Source of the DNA: Ulvibacterium sp965228935
GTDB taxonomy: Bacteria > Bacteroidota > Bacteroidia > Flavobacteriales > Flavobacteriaceae
Assembly: GCF_965228935.1 (NCBI RefSeq)
Contig: NZ_OZ245846.1
Coordinates: forward strand, 4,216,001 to 4,280,000
Reading direction: 5' to 3'
DNA length: 64,000 nt
In this document: in pieces, positions 18,631-27,008 of the stretch
How positions within the stretch are numbered: position 1 is the first letter of the stretch
How the letters are laid out: every line of letters begins with the position of its first letter
The notes under the pieces: generated by a model
Databases searched by the model: none
The model's input: only the letters and a program-made list of their open reading frames with translations
Told to the model about the DNA's origin: nothing
Program-made: the position numbers and the translations under genes

Positions 18631-20715
18631 TCAATTCCAAATAACCGGGATAAAGACGGTCATTTCCCCCTGTCCCCTATTGCTCCAGGCGTAGTAGGGT
18701 ATTAAATGGGTCTTAAAAGATTCCAATTGAGGACGGCTTACCTCGTTATACATGCTTTCCATCTTATCTCTCCGAATCATCACTTCGGTTTCTATCGTGG
18801 CAAGGCCCCCTAAAAAATTTGGCTGGAATTTAGGCTTAAACTTCGCGTTACCGGAAATATAGATATCCGTGATGTTCGTTTCTTTAGGAAGATCCGGCGA
18901 TTCCAGACAATATACGATAGGGCCCCGTTTGATGGCCACTTGATTACGAATCTCTTCAATCCTTGGGTGCCCTTCAATAAATTTCGTTTCCATGGGCATT
19001 TCCAAGGAGATTACATCACCTTCCGACCATTTGCGCTCTATACGAGCAAAACTTCCGGCGTTTATATTTTCGACCGCTTGACCATTTACGGTTATCTTAC
19101 TTCCTTTGGCCCAGGCGGGAATCCTCAAGAGTATTTCAAAAGGTTCGGATTTACTTTTTTCCATGGTTATTTGAACTGCTCCGTCCCAAGGGTAATTACT
19201 TTTTTGGGAAAGTTTAATTTCGGAGCCGTCCAGTAATGTAGTCTCCAAGGTATTGCCCCCGTATAGATTTACGGCGATTCCATTTTCGGATTTGCTATAG
19301 GCCCAGCCTGGAGACTTGGCAATGGTCCGTACCAAGTTGGGAGGACAACAAAAGCATTTTAAATAGGGTTGGCGTTCGGGAAATTCCACATTCATATGTT
19401 CATAATCCAACGCTCCATCAATTTTTCGAAGTGGGTTAGAATAATAGTAGTCCTTACCTTCAATACCAATTCCGGAAAGACCACTGTTATGTAATACCAA
19501 CTCCATGATATCACCATGTTTGGAATCCCCGCTCAAAGTCAACATACGATAATTGAACATGGAATTGCAGATGTTGGCACATGTTTCGTTGTAGGCGGTC
19601 ATATTGGGCATCATGTATTCATCAATAAACCCTTCCTCTATTTTATCCAATCGTGATGACCTTCCGTAGTGGGTCTGGCCCACGGCACCGGTAACATACA
19701 TTTTTTTATGGGTTACATTTTCCCAAAGGCGATCGAGTGCATCCCATAAGGCCTTTTCACCGGTCTCGGCGTATACATCCGCAGCCCCGGCATAGTAATA
19801 CAATGCCAATACGGCATGACCGACTGCCTCGGTTTCCTGACGTAACGGAACCCGTTCCTGAACCATATCCCCTATAGGGTAGCCTTTTGTGGTCTTGTCA
19901 TCATCAATTTTGTAGGTGCCGCGTATATTGATGAACTGTTCTGCCAATGCTAAATATCTTTTATCCTGGGTGGTTCTGTATAATTCAACCAGCCCCATGA
20001 TTTGTGTTTGGTTAAATCCAAATCTTTTCAGATGATTCGGTATCGGGGTAAAAAGGTCATATAGATAATTAGCATGTTTAATGGCGATGTCCAAAAAGTT
20101 GGTCTTTCCCGTTACACGATGGTGTATACAGGCGCTTGTAAACAAATGCCCACTATTATACAACTCGTGGTATCTTCTGTTCGAAAACGGCTGGATATCG
20201 TCGCGGATAATGATGGGTGTCGATAAATACCCATCTTCTCGTTGGGCCTTTCCGATAACCTCAATAATCTCATCCAGTTCATCGACAATCTTTTCATCTT
20301 GGTTAATGGCATAGATATACACACTGGCCTCCATCCACTTGTAAAAATCCCCGTCGTGCCACCAAAACCCTTTATGCTCACCCTCCTTAAGGCCAGCAGC
20401 AATCTTAAAATTATTATAGCCATGGCCAATGTCACCTTTTAAGAGTGTACCCATATAGGGTATCATCACTTCCTCGGCCATTTGCCATTTGTCTGCCCAG
20501 AAACCTTCGGTCCATTGACAATCTCCAATATCAATACTTTTCAATTTTACATGGGGGCTGTTCGTGTTATTGATAATACCTTTATTATTGTCTTTAACCA
20601 TAGCAATGGGTCTATCATGAGATTCCGGTTTCCCTTTCTTTTCTGTATTTTCCATTTCCGATCCGCAGCTCAACAACATGGCAAAGCTTCCGAGGGCGAC
20701 AAATACTTTAATCAT
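18631..20715 (-). CDS. GH127-family glycoside hydrolase (candidate 3,6-anhydro-D-galactosidase), lipoprotein
   Basis: 694 residues with a lipobox MLLSC (Cys17). It belongs to the GH127 (DUF1680) alpha/alpha-toroid family. The zinc-site residues known from the Bifidobacterium beta-L-arabinofuranosidase are all visible: the E-x-C motif NETC (Glu377, Cys379) and the double cysteine CFCCPPN (Cys456 and Cys457, one being the nucleophile). The C-terminal part (about 490-690) holds beta-sandwich domains. In carrageenan-degrading Zobellia, GH127 enzymes release 3,6-anhydro-D-galactose from oligosaccharides. The dau operon nearby supports that activity here. The gene follows a sulfatase by 24 bases, matching desulfation followed by exo-cleavage. 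Specificity is inferred from context. Confidence 0.92.
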   Translation of the reverse strand: MIKVFVALGSFAMLLSCGSEMENTEKKGKPESHDRPIAMVKDNNKGIINNTNSPHVKLKSIDIGDCQWTEGFWADKWQMAEEVMIPYMGTLLKGDIGHGYNNFKIAAGLKEGEHKGFWWHDGDFYKWMEASVYIYAINQDEKIVDELDEIIEVIGKAQREDGYLSTPIIIRDDIQPFSNRRYHELYNSGHLFTSACIHHRVTGKTNFLDIAIKHANYLYDLFTPIPNHLKRFGFNQTQIMGLVELYRTTQDKRYLALAEQFINIRGTYKIDDDKTTKGYPIGDMVQERVPLRQETEAVGHAVLALYYYAGAADVYAETGEKALWDALDRLWENVTHKKMYVTGAVGQTHYGRSSRLDKIEEGFIDEYMMPNMTAYNETCANICNSMFNYRMLTLSGDSKHGDIMELVLHNSGLSGIGIEGKDYYYSNPLRKIDGALDYEHMNVEFPERQPYLKCFCCPPNLVRTIAKSPGWAYSKSENGIAVNLYGGNTLETTLLDGSEIKLSQKSNYPWDGAVQITMEKSKSEPFEILLRIPAWAKGSKITVNGQAVENINAGSFARIERKWSEGDVISLEMPMETKFIEGHPRIEEIRNQVAIKRGPIVYCLESPDLPKETNITDIYISGNAKFKPKFQPNFLGGLATIETEVMIRRDKMESMYNEVSRPQLESFKTHLIPYYAWSNRGQGEMTVFIPVIWN

Positions 20716-20739
20716 TTTAACTTTGGATTCTTTTGCGCA

Positions 20740-22149
20740 TCATTCAGGCACATTTTTTTGCCAAAAAGCGTCCGTCCGTTCCACATCGCGCTGTTCATAA
20801 ACTTTTTTCAACAACCATCTCGGACGCTCCAAGGTCGTTTCCCATGCAAACAGTTCTTTGTACATTTTTCGCAGTCTTTCCGGTTCTGAATCGGCCAAGT
20901 TGTTCAATTCCTTTTCGTCATCGGGCAGGTAAAAGAGTTCCGCAGGACGATCGGGAAAACGAATCAGCTTCCAATCCCCTTTTCGCATAGTAGCCCTGGC
21001 ATCCCGCTTCCAAAACAGGGTTTCATGTGGGCGTCCTTTTACTTTACCAGTGAGATAAGGAATTAAATCGACGCCATCCAAGTATCCCAATTTTTTTGTA
21101 TTACCCCCAGCGGCCGTATAAAAAGTGGGCAGTAAATCGAATGTGCTAATGGGTTTTCCATAAACCGTTCCCGGTTTTAAGATGCCAGGATACTTCATAA
21201 GAAAAGGTACCCGAATCCCGCCTTCCAAATGGGTAGCCTTAATCCCGCTAAGAGGGTGATTGCTTGAGGCATTGGCATCAGTCGGCCCACCATTATCATT
21301 GGTAAATACCACGATTGTATTGTTATCCAAATCCAATTCCTTCAGTTTATCCAAAACTTTGCCGATCGCCCGGTCCAATGCCAAGGTCATTGCGGCCACA
21401 ATTTTGCGTTTCCCAGTTAAATGGGGAAATTGCTTTAGGTCTTCTTCCTCGGCATGCATGGGCGTATGCACGGCATTGAAGGAAAGAAATGCGAAAAACG
21501 GCGTTTTTGCTTTACTATTCCGTGCAATGAACTCGGAAGTCGCCTGGGCCAGGGCATCGGTCAAATACCCATCATGTTCCTCAAAGTTCCCAAAACCGCG
21601 TTCCATTTTATTCAAGGGCTCCTTTGGGCTTTCCGTATATTCAAAATAACTCCGTGCCCCGCCCCTGAATCCATAGAATTCGTCAAAGCCCCGTTTCGTA
21701 GGATGAAACCGATCGGCTCCGCCCAAATGCCATTTGCCGAAAAAACCGGTAGCATAACCTTGTTCCTTTAAATAATCGGCCATGGTAACCTCTTCAAGCG
21801 GCAATCCCATTTCGGGGCCAACTAAGGCGGACACCTCACTCATATACGTGGGTACGTTATTCTCTTCATAGCCAAACCGATATTGATATTTTCCGGTGAT
21901 CAATCCCGCTCTAGAGGGACCACATGTGGGGTGAGTTACATAGGCTTGGGTAAATCTGACACCTTGGTTTGCCAATGTATCCAAGTTGGGCGTCTTCATT
22001 TCCTTACTGCCTTGAAAACCAAAATCGGCGTAACCGGCATCGTCCGCGAAAAGCAGAACGATATTCGGTCTTTCTTGGGCAAGGCATCCAAATTGAAAAC
22101 AGATTATAAGTAATACTATAAGCGATTGCTTCGTTTTTATCCTATCCAT
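20740..22149 (-). CDS. Formylglycine-dependent sulfatase (S1) with CGPSR motif
   Basis: 469 residues. The signal peptide runs to about residue 25 (FGCLAQ). The motifs are RPNIVLLFADDAGYADFG (metal Asp), CGPSRAGLITGKYQYRFG with formylglycine Cys76 (Gly replaces the more usual S/T/A after Cys, still within CxPSR), GKWHLGG, and FTNDNGGP. The RPAELFYLPDDEKELNNLAD end is standard for arylsulfatase-A-like enzymes. The CGPSRAG...GYQ/RFG pattern recalls S1_19/S1_20 enzymes, the class that includes carrageenan 4-sulfatases, but this is a guess. It is the first gene of the GH127 operon, and a strong copy of the 39-bp element lies 40-80 bases upstream. Confidence 0.93.
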   Translation of the reverse strand: MDRIKTKQSLIVLLIICFQFGCLAQERPNIVLLFADDAGYADFGFQGSKEMKTPNLDTLANQGVRFTQAYVTHPTCGPSRAGLITGKYQYRFGYEENNVPTYMSEVSALVGPEMGLPLEEVTMADYLKEQGYATGFFGKWHLGGADRFHPTKRGFDEFYGFRGGARSYFEYTESPKEPLNKMERGFGNFEEHDGYLTDALAQATSEFIARNSKAKTPFFAFLSFNAVHTPMHAEEEDLKQFPHLTGKRKIVAAMTLALDRAIGKVLDKLKELDLDNNTIVVFTNDNGGPTDANASSNHPLSGIKATHLEGGIRVPFLMKYPGILKPGTVYGKPISTFDLLPTFYTAAGGNTKKLGYLDGVDLIPYLTGKVKGRPHETLFWKRDARATMRKGDWKLIRFPDRPAELFYLPDDEKELNNLADSEPERLRKMYKELFAWETTLERPRWLLKKVYEQRDVERTDAFWQKNVPE

Positions 22150-22189
22150 CGTTCAAAACTAGTTTTTTCATCGAGGTCTGTATTTGCAA

Positions 22190-22228
22190 AATTTAACTGG
22201 CGATAACTTTATTTTACCTTAGTAACTC
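22190..22228 (-). promoter_or_regulatory. 39-bp conserved operator/promoter element, copy A
   Basis: 31 of 39 bases match the segment at 29707-29745, including the 15-base identical run ACTAAGGTAAAATAA (minus strand). On the minus strand AAGGTA and AAAGTT half-sites are 10 bases apart, followed by TAAATT close to where a -7 box would be. It lies about 40-80 bases upstream of the sulfatase-GH127-porter-sulfatase operon. An AraC-type activator site is the natural reading. Confidence 0.6.
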
Positions 22229-22334
22229 AAAATATCCTTCATTCCGGCTAAAATAATGGTTGCTCGAGCTTTGATAGCCATTATCGTTTGGGGACAGGTT
22301 GAACAATTTCAAATGAACCCTTTGGGTTTTTATC

Positions 22335-23453
22335 CTATTGTTCATATTCCGTTAGATAGTTCTTGACCAAATAGGAATACGCTTCGTTTTCCGAATCGGC
22401 AAAAGAATGCAAGTTCTTAAGCAGCTCTGGAGCATGTTTTTTGGATGAAAGAAACTCTAGAAATACTATGATTTGATTTTTTGTCATTGACCCAAGTTGG
22501 GTAGAAATGATATTCCCGACATACTTTGGAGCACTTTCGAAATGCCGCAACAATAAACTGCGACTACCAATATCTATCTCGGAAAAAGCCTCCCAGAATG
22601 GTTTTTGCAATTCTGGTCTGTTCTGAAACTTATCCGGCATCTCCTTGGCAATAATACTGCGCACCAGTGGAACGGCCGTTTTGAAAATCCGTACTATTCG
22701 CAAATGATGTTCAATAAATTGGTCAGAATCCATTTTCTCCAGGGCAAAAAGTTGATAATCGGTATTTTCGCTATAGAGCATGTCCCTAAGCATATTCGCA
22801 TTCAAAACAGAAAGGGTATATGTCTTTATTTCATCCCGAATAGCACCATGCGTTAAATGCCAGGCCACATAACAGGAATAGAGTGCACCCGAAACCACAG
22901 ATTCCTTTACTTCGGCCACGGTTGCCCCGGAAAGTGCATCCACACCGTTTACATTTCGCATTACCGGTTCTTCCACCAATTGATCTAGCCGTCTCCTTTT
23001 TAATATGGATTTATCATCGGCCAATAGTTTATGAAGTTTCCCATAATCCTCCTTTTGGAATTCGTCATGATCGTGCTTGGTAAGCGGAAGTTCCGGATAG
23101 GTATCAAAACCGGCATATTCACCCAATACGGTCCAATACAGGCGAATATGCATCAATTTGCATTCTCCATCGGCACAGACCGGTGTTGCAATGTCCGAAG
23201 CGTATAGCACAGGATCTTGGTTCTCGTTGACCATCACCACGACTTCCTGGGCATCAAAGGAATCAACTTGAATAAACAGGCCCGCTTTCTTTTTTGACAA
23301 TCTTGTACCTACTTTCCATTCCAATAAGTAATACTCGGGAGCCTTGTCCAAAACATCATTATATGTTTCAATTGAGTGTTTCAATGGAAATTCACTTCCT
23401 TCATTTGATAGAAAGAGTGCGAAAACAAATACCATAGTTGTTAAAAACTTCAT
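22335..23453 (-). CDS. Exported protein with FMN-flavinylation-like motif, function unknown
   Basis: 372 residues with an N-terminal signal-like segment (about 1-20). Not recognised as a known enzyme. Residues 172-178, DALSGAT, match the D-x-x-SGAT motif at which ApbE attaches FMN to a threonine in FMN-binding domains; Thr178 would be the attachment residue. The preceding 120 residues would be the flavin domain. Cys93 and Cys98 (PVCADGEC) could form a disulfide. The C-terminal half (about 210-372) is helical and looks like HEAT-type repeats. Its start codon overlaps the stop of the upstream FAD oxidoreductase (ATGA), so the two are translationally coupled. This suggests an exported flavoprotein pair. 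No ApbE gene is in the window. The flavin reading is an inference from one motif. Confidence 0.6.
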   Translation of the reverse strand: MKFLTTMVFVFALFLSNEGSEFPLKHSIETYNDVLDKAPEYYLLEWKVGTRLSKKKAGLFIQVDSFDAQEVVVMVNENQDPVLYASDIATPVCADGECKLMHIRLYWTVLGEYAGFDTYPELPLTKHDHDEFQKEDYGKLHKLLADDKSILKRRRLDQLVEEPVMRNVNGVDALSGATVAEVKESVVSGALYSCYVAWHLTHGAIRDEIKTYTLSVLNANMLRDMLYSENTDYQLFALEKMDSDQFIEHHLRIVRIFKTAVPLVRSIIAKEMPDKFQNRPELQKPFWEAFSEIDIGSRSLLLRHFESAPKYVGNIISTQLGSMTKNQIIVFLEFLSSKKHAPELLKNLHSFADSENEAYSYLVKNYLTEYEQ

Positions 23454-25252
23454 CTTTTTGTCTCTGGGATTTTTTCATATTTCTGTTCTTCTATCAGGGC
23501 CAAATATTCATTCAGATAGCCCGTATAGATTTCCCTAGGACCCACATTGTATTTCTTACAAAGGGCCGCCGCCAATCCCACGGCGGCTCCCATCTGTCCC
23601 GTTGTACGCATAACCCGAGGGCCTCCCAATCCAGCATGAGAGCAACTGAAATTTCTACCCGCCATAAAAAGATTGGAAATGTTCCTGGAGTACAAACTTC
23701 TGTACGGAATGTAATATTCCGGGGTTTTGTAAAATAAGGCTTCGGAGATAAAATCAGGATTTTCCTCGTCTTCCAGAACCGTTTGATAATGGATATCAAC
23801 ATCCCTGGTCTCTACAACCACCACATCCGGAAATTTACGTCCTTCCTTCGCATCCTTGAACGTAAAGATATGATCCCCAACCAGTCTTCTCGATTCTCTT
23901 TTTCCAACCAAATAGGATACCCATTCCAATTTGCGTTTGGCATAGGTCGAATCTTGTTTGGCATTGTAAAACGACCCGTAAATGGCACGGAGCATATGAT
24001 CGCGAATCTCTTCCGCATCATCGATCTGGTTTAAATCGGGTCTGCTGAACTCCCATTGCCATTCCCCGGCGACCTTGGCATATTGTCTAGCCACGGGCAT
24101 TGCCCAAGGTACTTCCGGAAACGTGTGTTCCCTGTCCGTTTCTTTGGAACCCCATAATACCGACGATCCCATAACGGCATTGTCCGGCTCCTTTGGGCTC
24201 CATAATTCGCCATGCTCCTCCCAATCTTCCCCATAGGTGTCTACACTTTCCCGACCGTACGAGAATTCGGCACCTGCCCAATATCCGATCCAGCCATCTC
24301 CTGTGGAATCTATAAATCGCGGTGCAGTAAATCGGATACGTTCGCCTGTGGATGTATGTCTGGCATCAACATATTGAATGGTATTATCCTCTGTCTTGGC
24401 ATCATAGGCCCTGTGATTAAGAAATAATGCGATGTTTTCATAACTCTTTACGTTATCATCCCGTTTTTTCTGGTCCAATTTGGCATCTGCACTTCCATTG
24501 GGATAATGCTCCGTATCCAATTTTCTTAAGATTCGTTCAAAATTTCCATAGATACCCAAAGTATGTACGCGAATTTCCTCACTGGCATTCCCGCCCAGAA
24601 CCGGACGGTCGTGAATCAATGCCACATGTAGGCCCTGCTCTGAAGCGGCTATGGAAGCCGCACAACCCGCGATTCCTCCACCAACTACCACTAGGTCATA
24701 TGATTCCGTTCGAGGAGGTGCATTGGGTTCGGCCTTAATTGTTTTTCGCCATTCCGCTAACTTTTTCTCGGAAGCCGGTGGTTCCTTTTTCTCCGTGGAA
24801 AAATAAATGGCATCCACTCGTCCATTAAAACCGGTCAAATCCACTAACTCCAAATTAATTTCCCTGGTGGTAACCGAGATACTATCCACATATTCCCAAC
24901 CCCATCCCGAACGGAGACCCAATACCTTTCCGACCCTCTTGCCGTCAACTTTCAGCCGAAACCTCCCAGGGGCTTCCCAATTACCGGGCACCCAATTTTT
25001 TGTACGAACCCAAATGTGGTAGCCCCCTTTGGCATCAAACTTAACTTTGGTCTTCGCATTTTTTACAGGCTGTCCCATTCCGTGCGCCAGTAAATAGGGT
25101 GAGCCCATTTGTTGTTCAAATTGGGGGTCTACGACCCAACCTCCGGGATTGTCAAAACTTTCGGCTTCTATTAGTATGTCCTGACAATGAACCATACAAC
25201 CATAAAAAATGGAGCAAATGATACATAGTTTTCTGAATTTAGATGGATACAT
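23450..25252 (-). CDS. Exported FAD-dependent oxidoreductase (PF12831 type) with N-terminal beta-sandwich
   Basis: 600 residues. A signal peptide (1-23, ends VHCQ) is followed by a beta-sandwich resembling carbohydrate-binding or golvesin-like modules (about 25-152, with AESFDNPGGWVVD and YHIWVRTKNW). After a linker comes a Rossmann FAD domain with GGGIAG (191-196), then the RFIDSTGDGWIGYWAGAEF and NLFMAGRNFSCSHAGLGGPRVMRT blocks characteristic of FAD-dependent oxidoreductases of the PF12831 type. An exported flavoenzyme fused to a glycan-binding-like domain is unusual. The substrate is unknown, and a sugar or glycoside is plausible. It sits 165 bases after the dau operon on the same strand and overlaps the flavinylation-motif gene by 4 bases. 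Confidence 0.85.
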   Translation of the reverse strand: MYPSKFRKLCIICSIFYGCMVHCQDILIEAESFDNPGGWVVDPQFEQQMGSPYLLAHGMGQPVKNAKTKVKFDAKGGYHIWVRTKNWVPGNWEAPGRFRLKVDGKRVGKVLGLRSGWGWEYVDSISVTTREINLELVDLTGFNGRVDAIYFSTEKKEPPASEKKLAEWRKTIKAEPNAPPRTESYDLVVVGGGIAGCAASIAASEQGLHVALIHDRPVLGGNASEEIRVHTLGIYGNFERILRKLDTEHYPNGSADAKLDQKKRDDNVKSYENIALFLNHRAYDAKTEDNTIQYVDARHTSTGERIRFTAPRFIDSTGDGWIGYWAGAEFSYGRESVDTYGEDWEEHGELWSPKEPDNAVMGSSVLWGSKETDREHTFPEVPWAMPVARQYAKVAGEWQWEFSRPDLNQIDDAEEIRDHMLRAIYGSFYNAKQDSTYAKRKLEWVSYLVGKRESRRLVGDHIFTFKDAKEGRKFPDVVVVETRDVDIHYQTVLEDEENPDFISEALFYKTPEYYIPYRSLYSRNISNLFMAGRNFSCSHAGLGGPRVMRTTGQMGAAVGLAAALCKKYNVGPREIYTGYLNEYLALIEEQKYEKIPETKR

Positions 25253-25417
25253 GGGTTACTGGATTAAAATGGTTCTTCGTTTACCCAATAGGAACTTTCC
25301 TTAAAATACATCCGTTAAATGTAGGCAATGTCTTTTCCGAACCAGTTCTATTGGACTAGACAAAATATGAACAAACCCACTAAAAACCCAAGTATTTTAA
25401 AAATATGTGGATGGATG

Positions 25418-26068
25418 TTATTCAGGAAGAATACCCTCCAGCTCTTTTTTGAAGGATTTAAAGTGGTTCCTTAAACCCTTATAATCACCATTTCCTATCA
25501 ACGCTTTGTTGAAAAGTGAACCGCCCAAACCGGCACCATAGGCTCCTGCTTGAAAAAAAGATTTGATATTGTCCTTGGAAACTCCACCCGTGGGCATCAA
25601 TTTAATTTCATTCAGGGGCCCCAGAATATCCTTTATATATTGGGGGCCAAGTTGCGTAGCGGGAAAGACTTTAACCGCCGAAGCCCCTAGATTCCATGCC
25701 TTGTATATTTCCGTAGGCGTGAAAGCTCCCGGGAAAATCGGGATATTGCGGGTAACACAGTTTTTGATGACCTCTTCGTCCAAAATCGGGGTAACAATGA
25801 ATTGGGATCCAGCCTTCATGGCCATTTGGAGTTCATTTAGGGAACATACCGTACCTGCCCCAATATTAAGCTTTGGAAATTCCTTTCGTAGAGTTGAAAT
25901 GATCTTTATGGCATCAGGGGTATTCATCGTAACCTCCAAAGTAGAAAGTTCTGCCTCCTTATAGACTTTGGCAACCTGAAGGATAGTCTCCATATCCAAC
26001 CCCCGGATTATTCCCACAAGGGGTGCGTCCTTAAAGTATTCCCATGAAAAAGGCGTATTATTTTGCAT
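25418..26068 (-). CDS. dauD: 2-keto-3-deoxy-6-phosphogalactonate/gluconate aldolase
   Basis: 216 residues, the usual length for class I KDPG/KDPGal aldolases. EVTMNTP contains catalytic Glu45, and VKVFPATQLGP contains the Schiff-base Lys133. MPTGGVSKDNI is the phosphate-binding segment. It cleaves 2-keto-3-deoxy-6-phospho-D-galactonate to pyruvate and glyceraldehyde-3-phosphate in the cytoplasm. It overlaps the preceding kinase gene by 11 bases and is last in the four-gene operon. By order and content it corresponds to DauD of the anhydro-D-galactose pathway. It might also accept 2-keto-3-deoxy-6-phosphogluconate from the L-galactose branch, as many members of the family do. Confidence 0.92.
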   Translation of the reverse strand: MQNNTPFSWEYFKDAPLVGIIRGLDMETILQVAKVYKEAELSTLEVTMNTPDAIKIISTLRKEFPKLNIGAGTVCSLNELQMAMKAGSQFIVTPILDEEVIKNCVTRNIPIFPGAFTPTEIYKAWNLGASAVKVFPATQLGPQYIKDILGPLNEIKLMPTGGVSKDNIKSFFQAGAYGAGLGGSLFNKALIGNGDYKGLRNHFKSFKKELEGILPE

Positions 26069-27008
26069 GAAGGAGAAGCATTTTTCTTTGGCCGATCAAC
26101 AAGGCCCGTTCAAGAACCGCATCGTCCAAAAGTATCAATTTATCAGGGGCGACAAAAGTTTCGAGCCCTGTTTTGTATAATTCGAAAATGGCGCCGGGAG
26201 CGGCCAAAAAAACATTTTCCCCGCTACTCCTTAAGTAGGACAGTTCATCCCCGATTAAAAGTCCGCTCAATCTAAAATAATTGTCCTTCTTATCCATGTC
26301 CTCGACAACATGCCTGGCACGAATACCTAATAAATTGGGGGTTGACCCCTCTACCAATCCCAAGTGGAACCCCTCAAGAAAGGCCTTTTTGCCTTGGGCA
26401 TCCCATTCCGCTATTTCAATGGAATTCGATAAAATACTGTTTTTGCCCAAAACCTCGAAAAGTTCCCCAGTCATAAAGTTTTTTAATTTATGGAAGCTAC
26501 CTTGGCGGTATGAGATATGCTTGCTATGGGTGCCGGGCAATAAAAGTATCCCTTCGGAATACGAATGTAAATATTCCCCTAAGCCTATCGCCTGTACTTC
26601 TTCCCCACGCATCATACCTGTTTCGCTTTTCACCCCTGAAATAAGCAATAGGTCTTGGTTAGTTGCAATGGGTATGCTTTTAGAAATAAATGTATTGCCG
26701 CCTTCATCAAAAGGAAGGTCGGCATAGGGCAGTTCGCACAAACCTATGTTTGAAGAGCTCATACCCGAAGCGATTATAGGATGACTTCGATGCCCGTCGG
26801 GAAGCTTTTGAACCTCTCCCATCAAATAATCCAAATAAAAGTCTTTTTGATCCAATGCCGTTTGGGCCTTGAAAGCTGCATATCTCCTTTTTACACCTTG
26901 ATCCGTTCGGTTTTCCCAAATGACCTGAAGTGTTTCCGTCTCTATTAATCGCAACCTAAAATTGGAAGTGCCCCAATCGCAACTTATAAAATGGGAAGTA
27001 ATGTTCAT
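26058..27008 (-). CDS. dauC: 2-keto-3-deoxygalactonokinase (DgoK family)
   Basis: 316 residues. ISCDWGTSNFRLRLIE at the N-terminus is the phosphate-1 motif of DgoK-type kinases (ASKHA fold). SGVKSETGMMRGEEVQAIGL and LLPGTHSKHI are also typical of the family. It phosphorylates 2-keto-3-deoxy-D-galactonate at O6 using ATP. It overlaps both neighbours (4 bases with the dehydrogenase gene, 11 with the aldolase gene), so expression is coupled. In the anhydro-D-galactose route this corresponds to DauC. The choice of a DgoK-type rather than a PfkB-type kinase supports the D-galacto configuration of the intermediate, and hence carrageenan-type anhydro-D-galactose rather than agar-type anhydro-L-galactose. 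Confidence 0.9.
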   Translation of the reverse strand: MNITSHFISCDWGTSNFRLRLIETETLQVIWENRTDQGVKRRYAAFKAQTALDQKDFYLDYLMGEVQKLPDGHRSHPIIASGMSSSNIGLCELPYADLPFDEGGNTFISKSIPIATNQDLLLISGVKSETGMMRGEEVQAIGLGEYLHSYSEGILLLPGTHSKHISYRQGSFHKLKNFMTGELFEVLGKNSILSNSIEIAEWDAQGKKAFLEGFHLGLVEGSTPNLLGIRARHVVEDMDKKDNYFRLSGLLIGDELSYLRSSGENVFLAAPGAIFELYKTGLETFVAPDKLILLDDAVLERALLIGQRKMLLLHAK

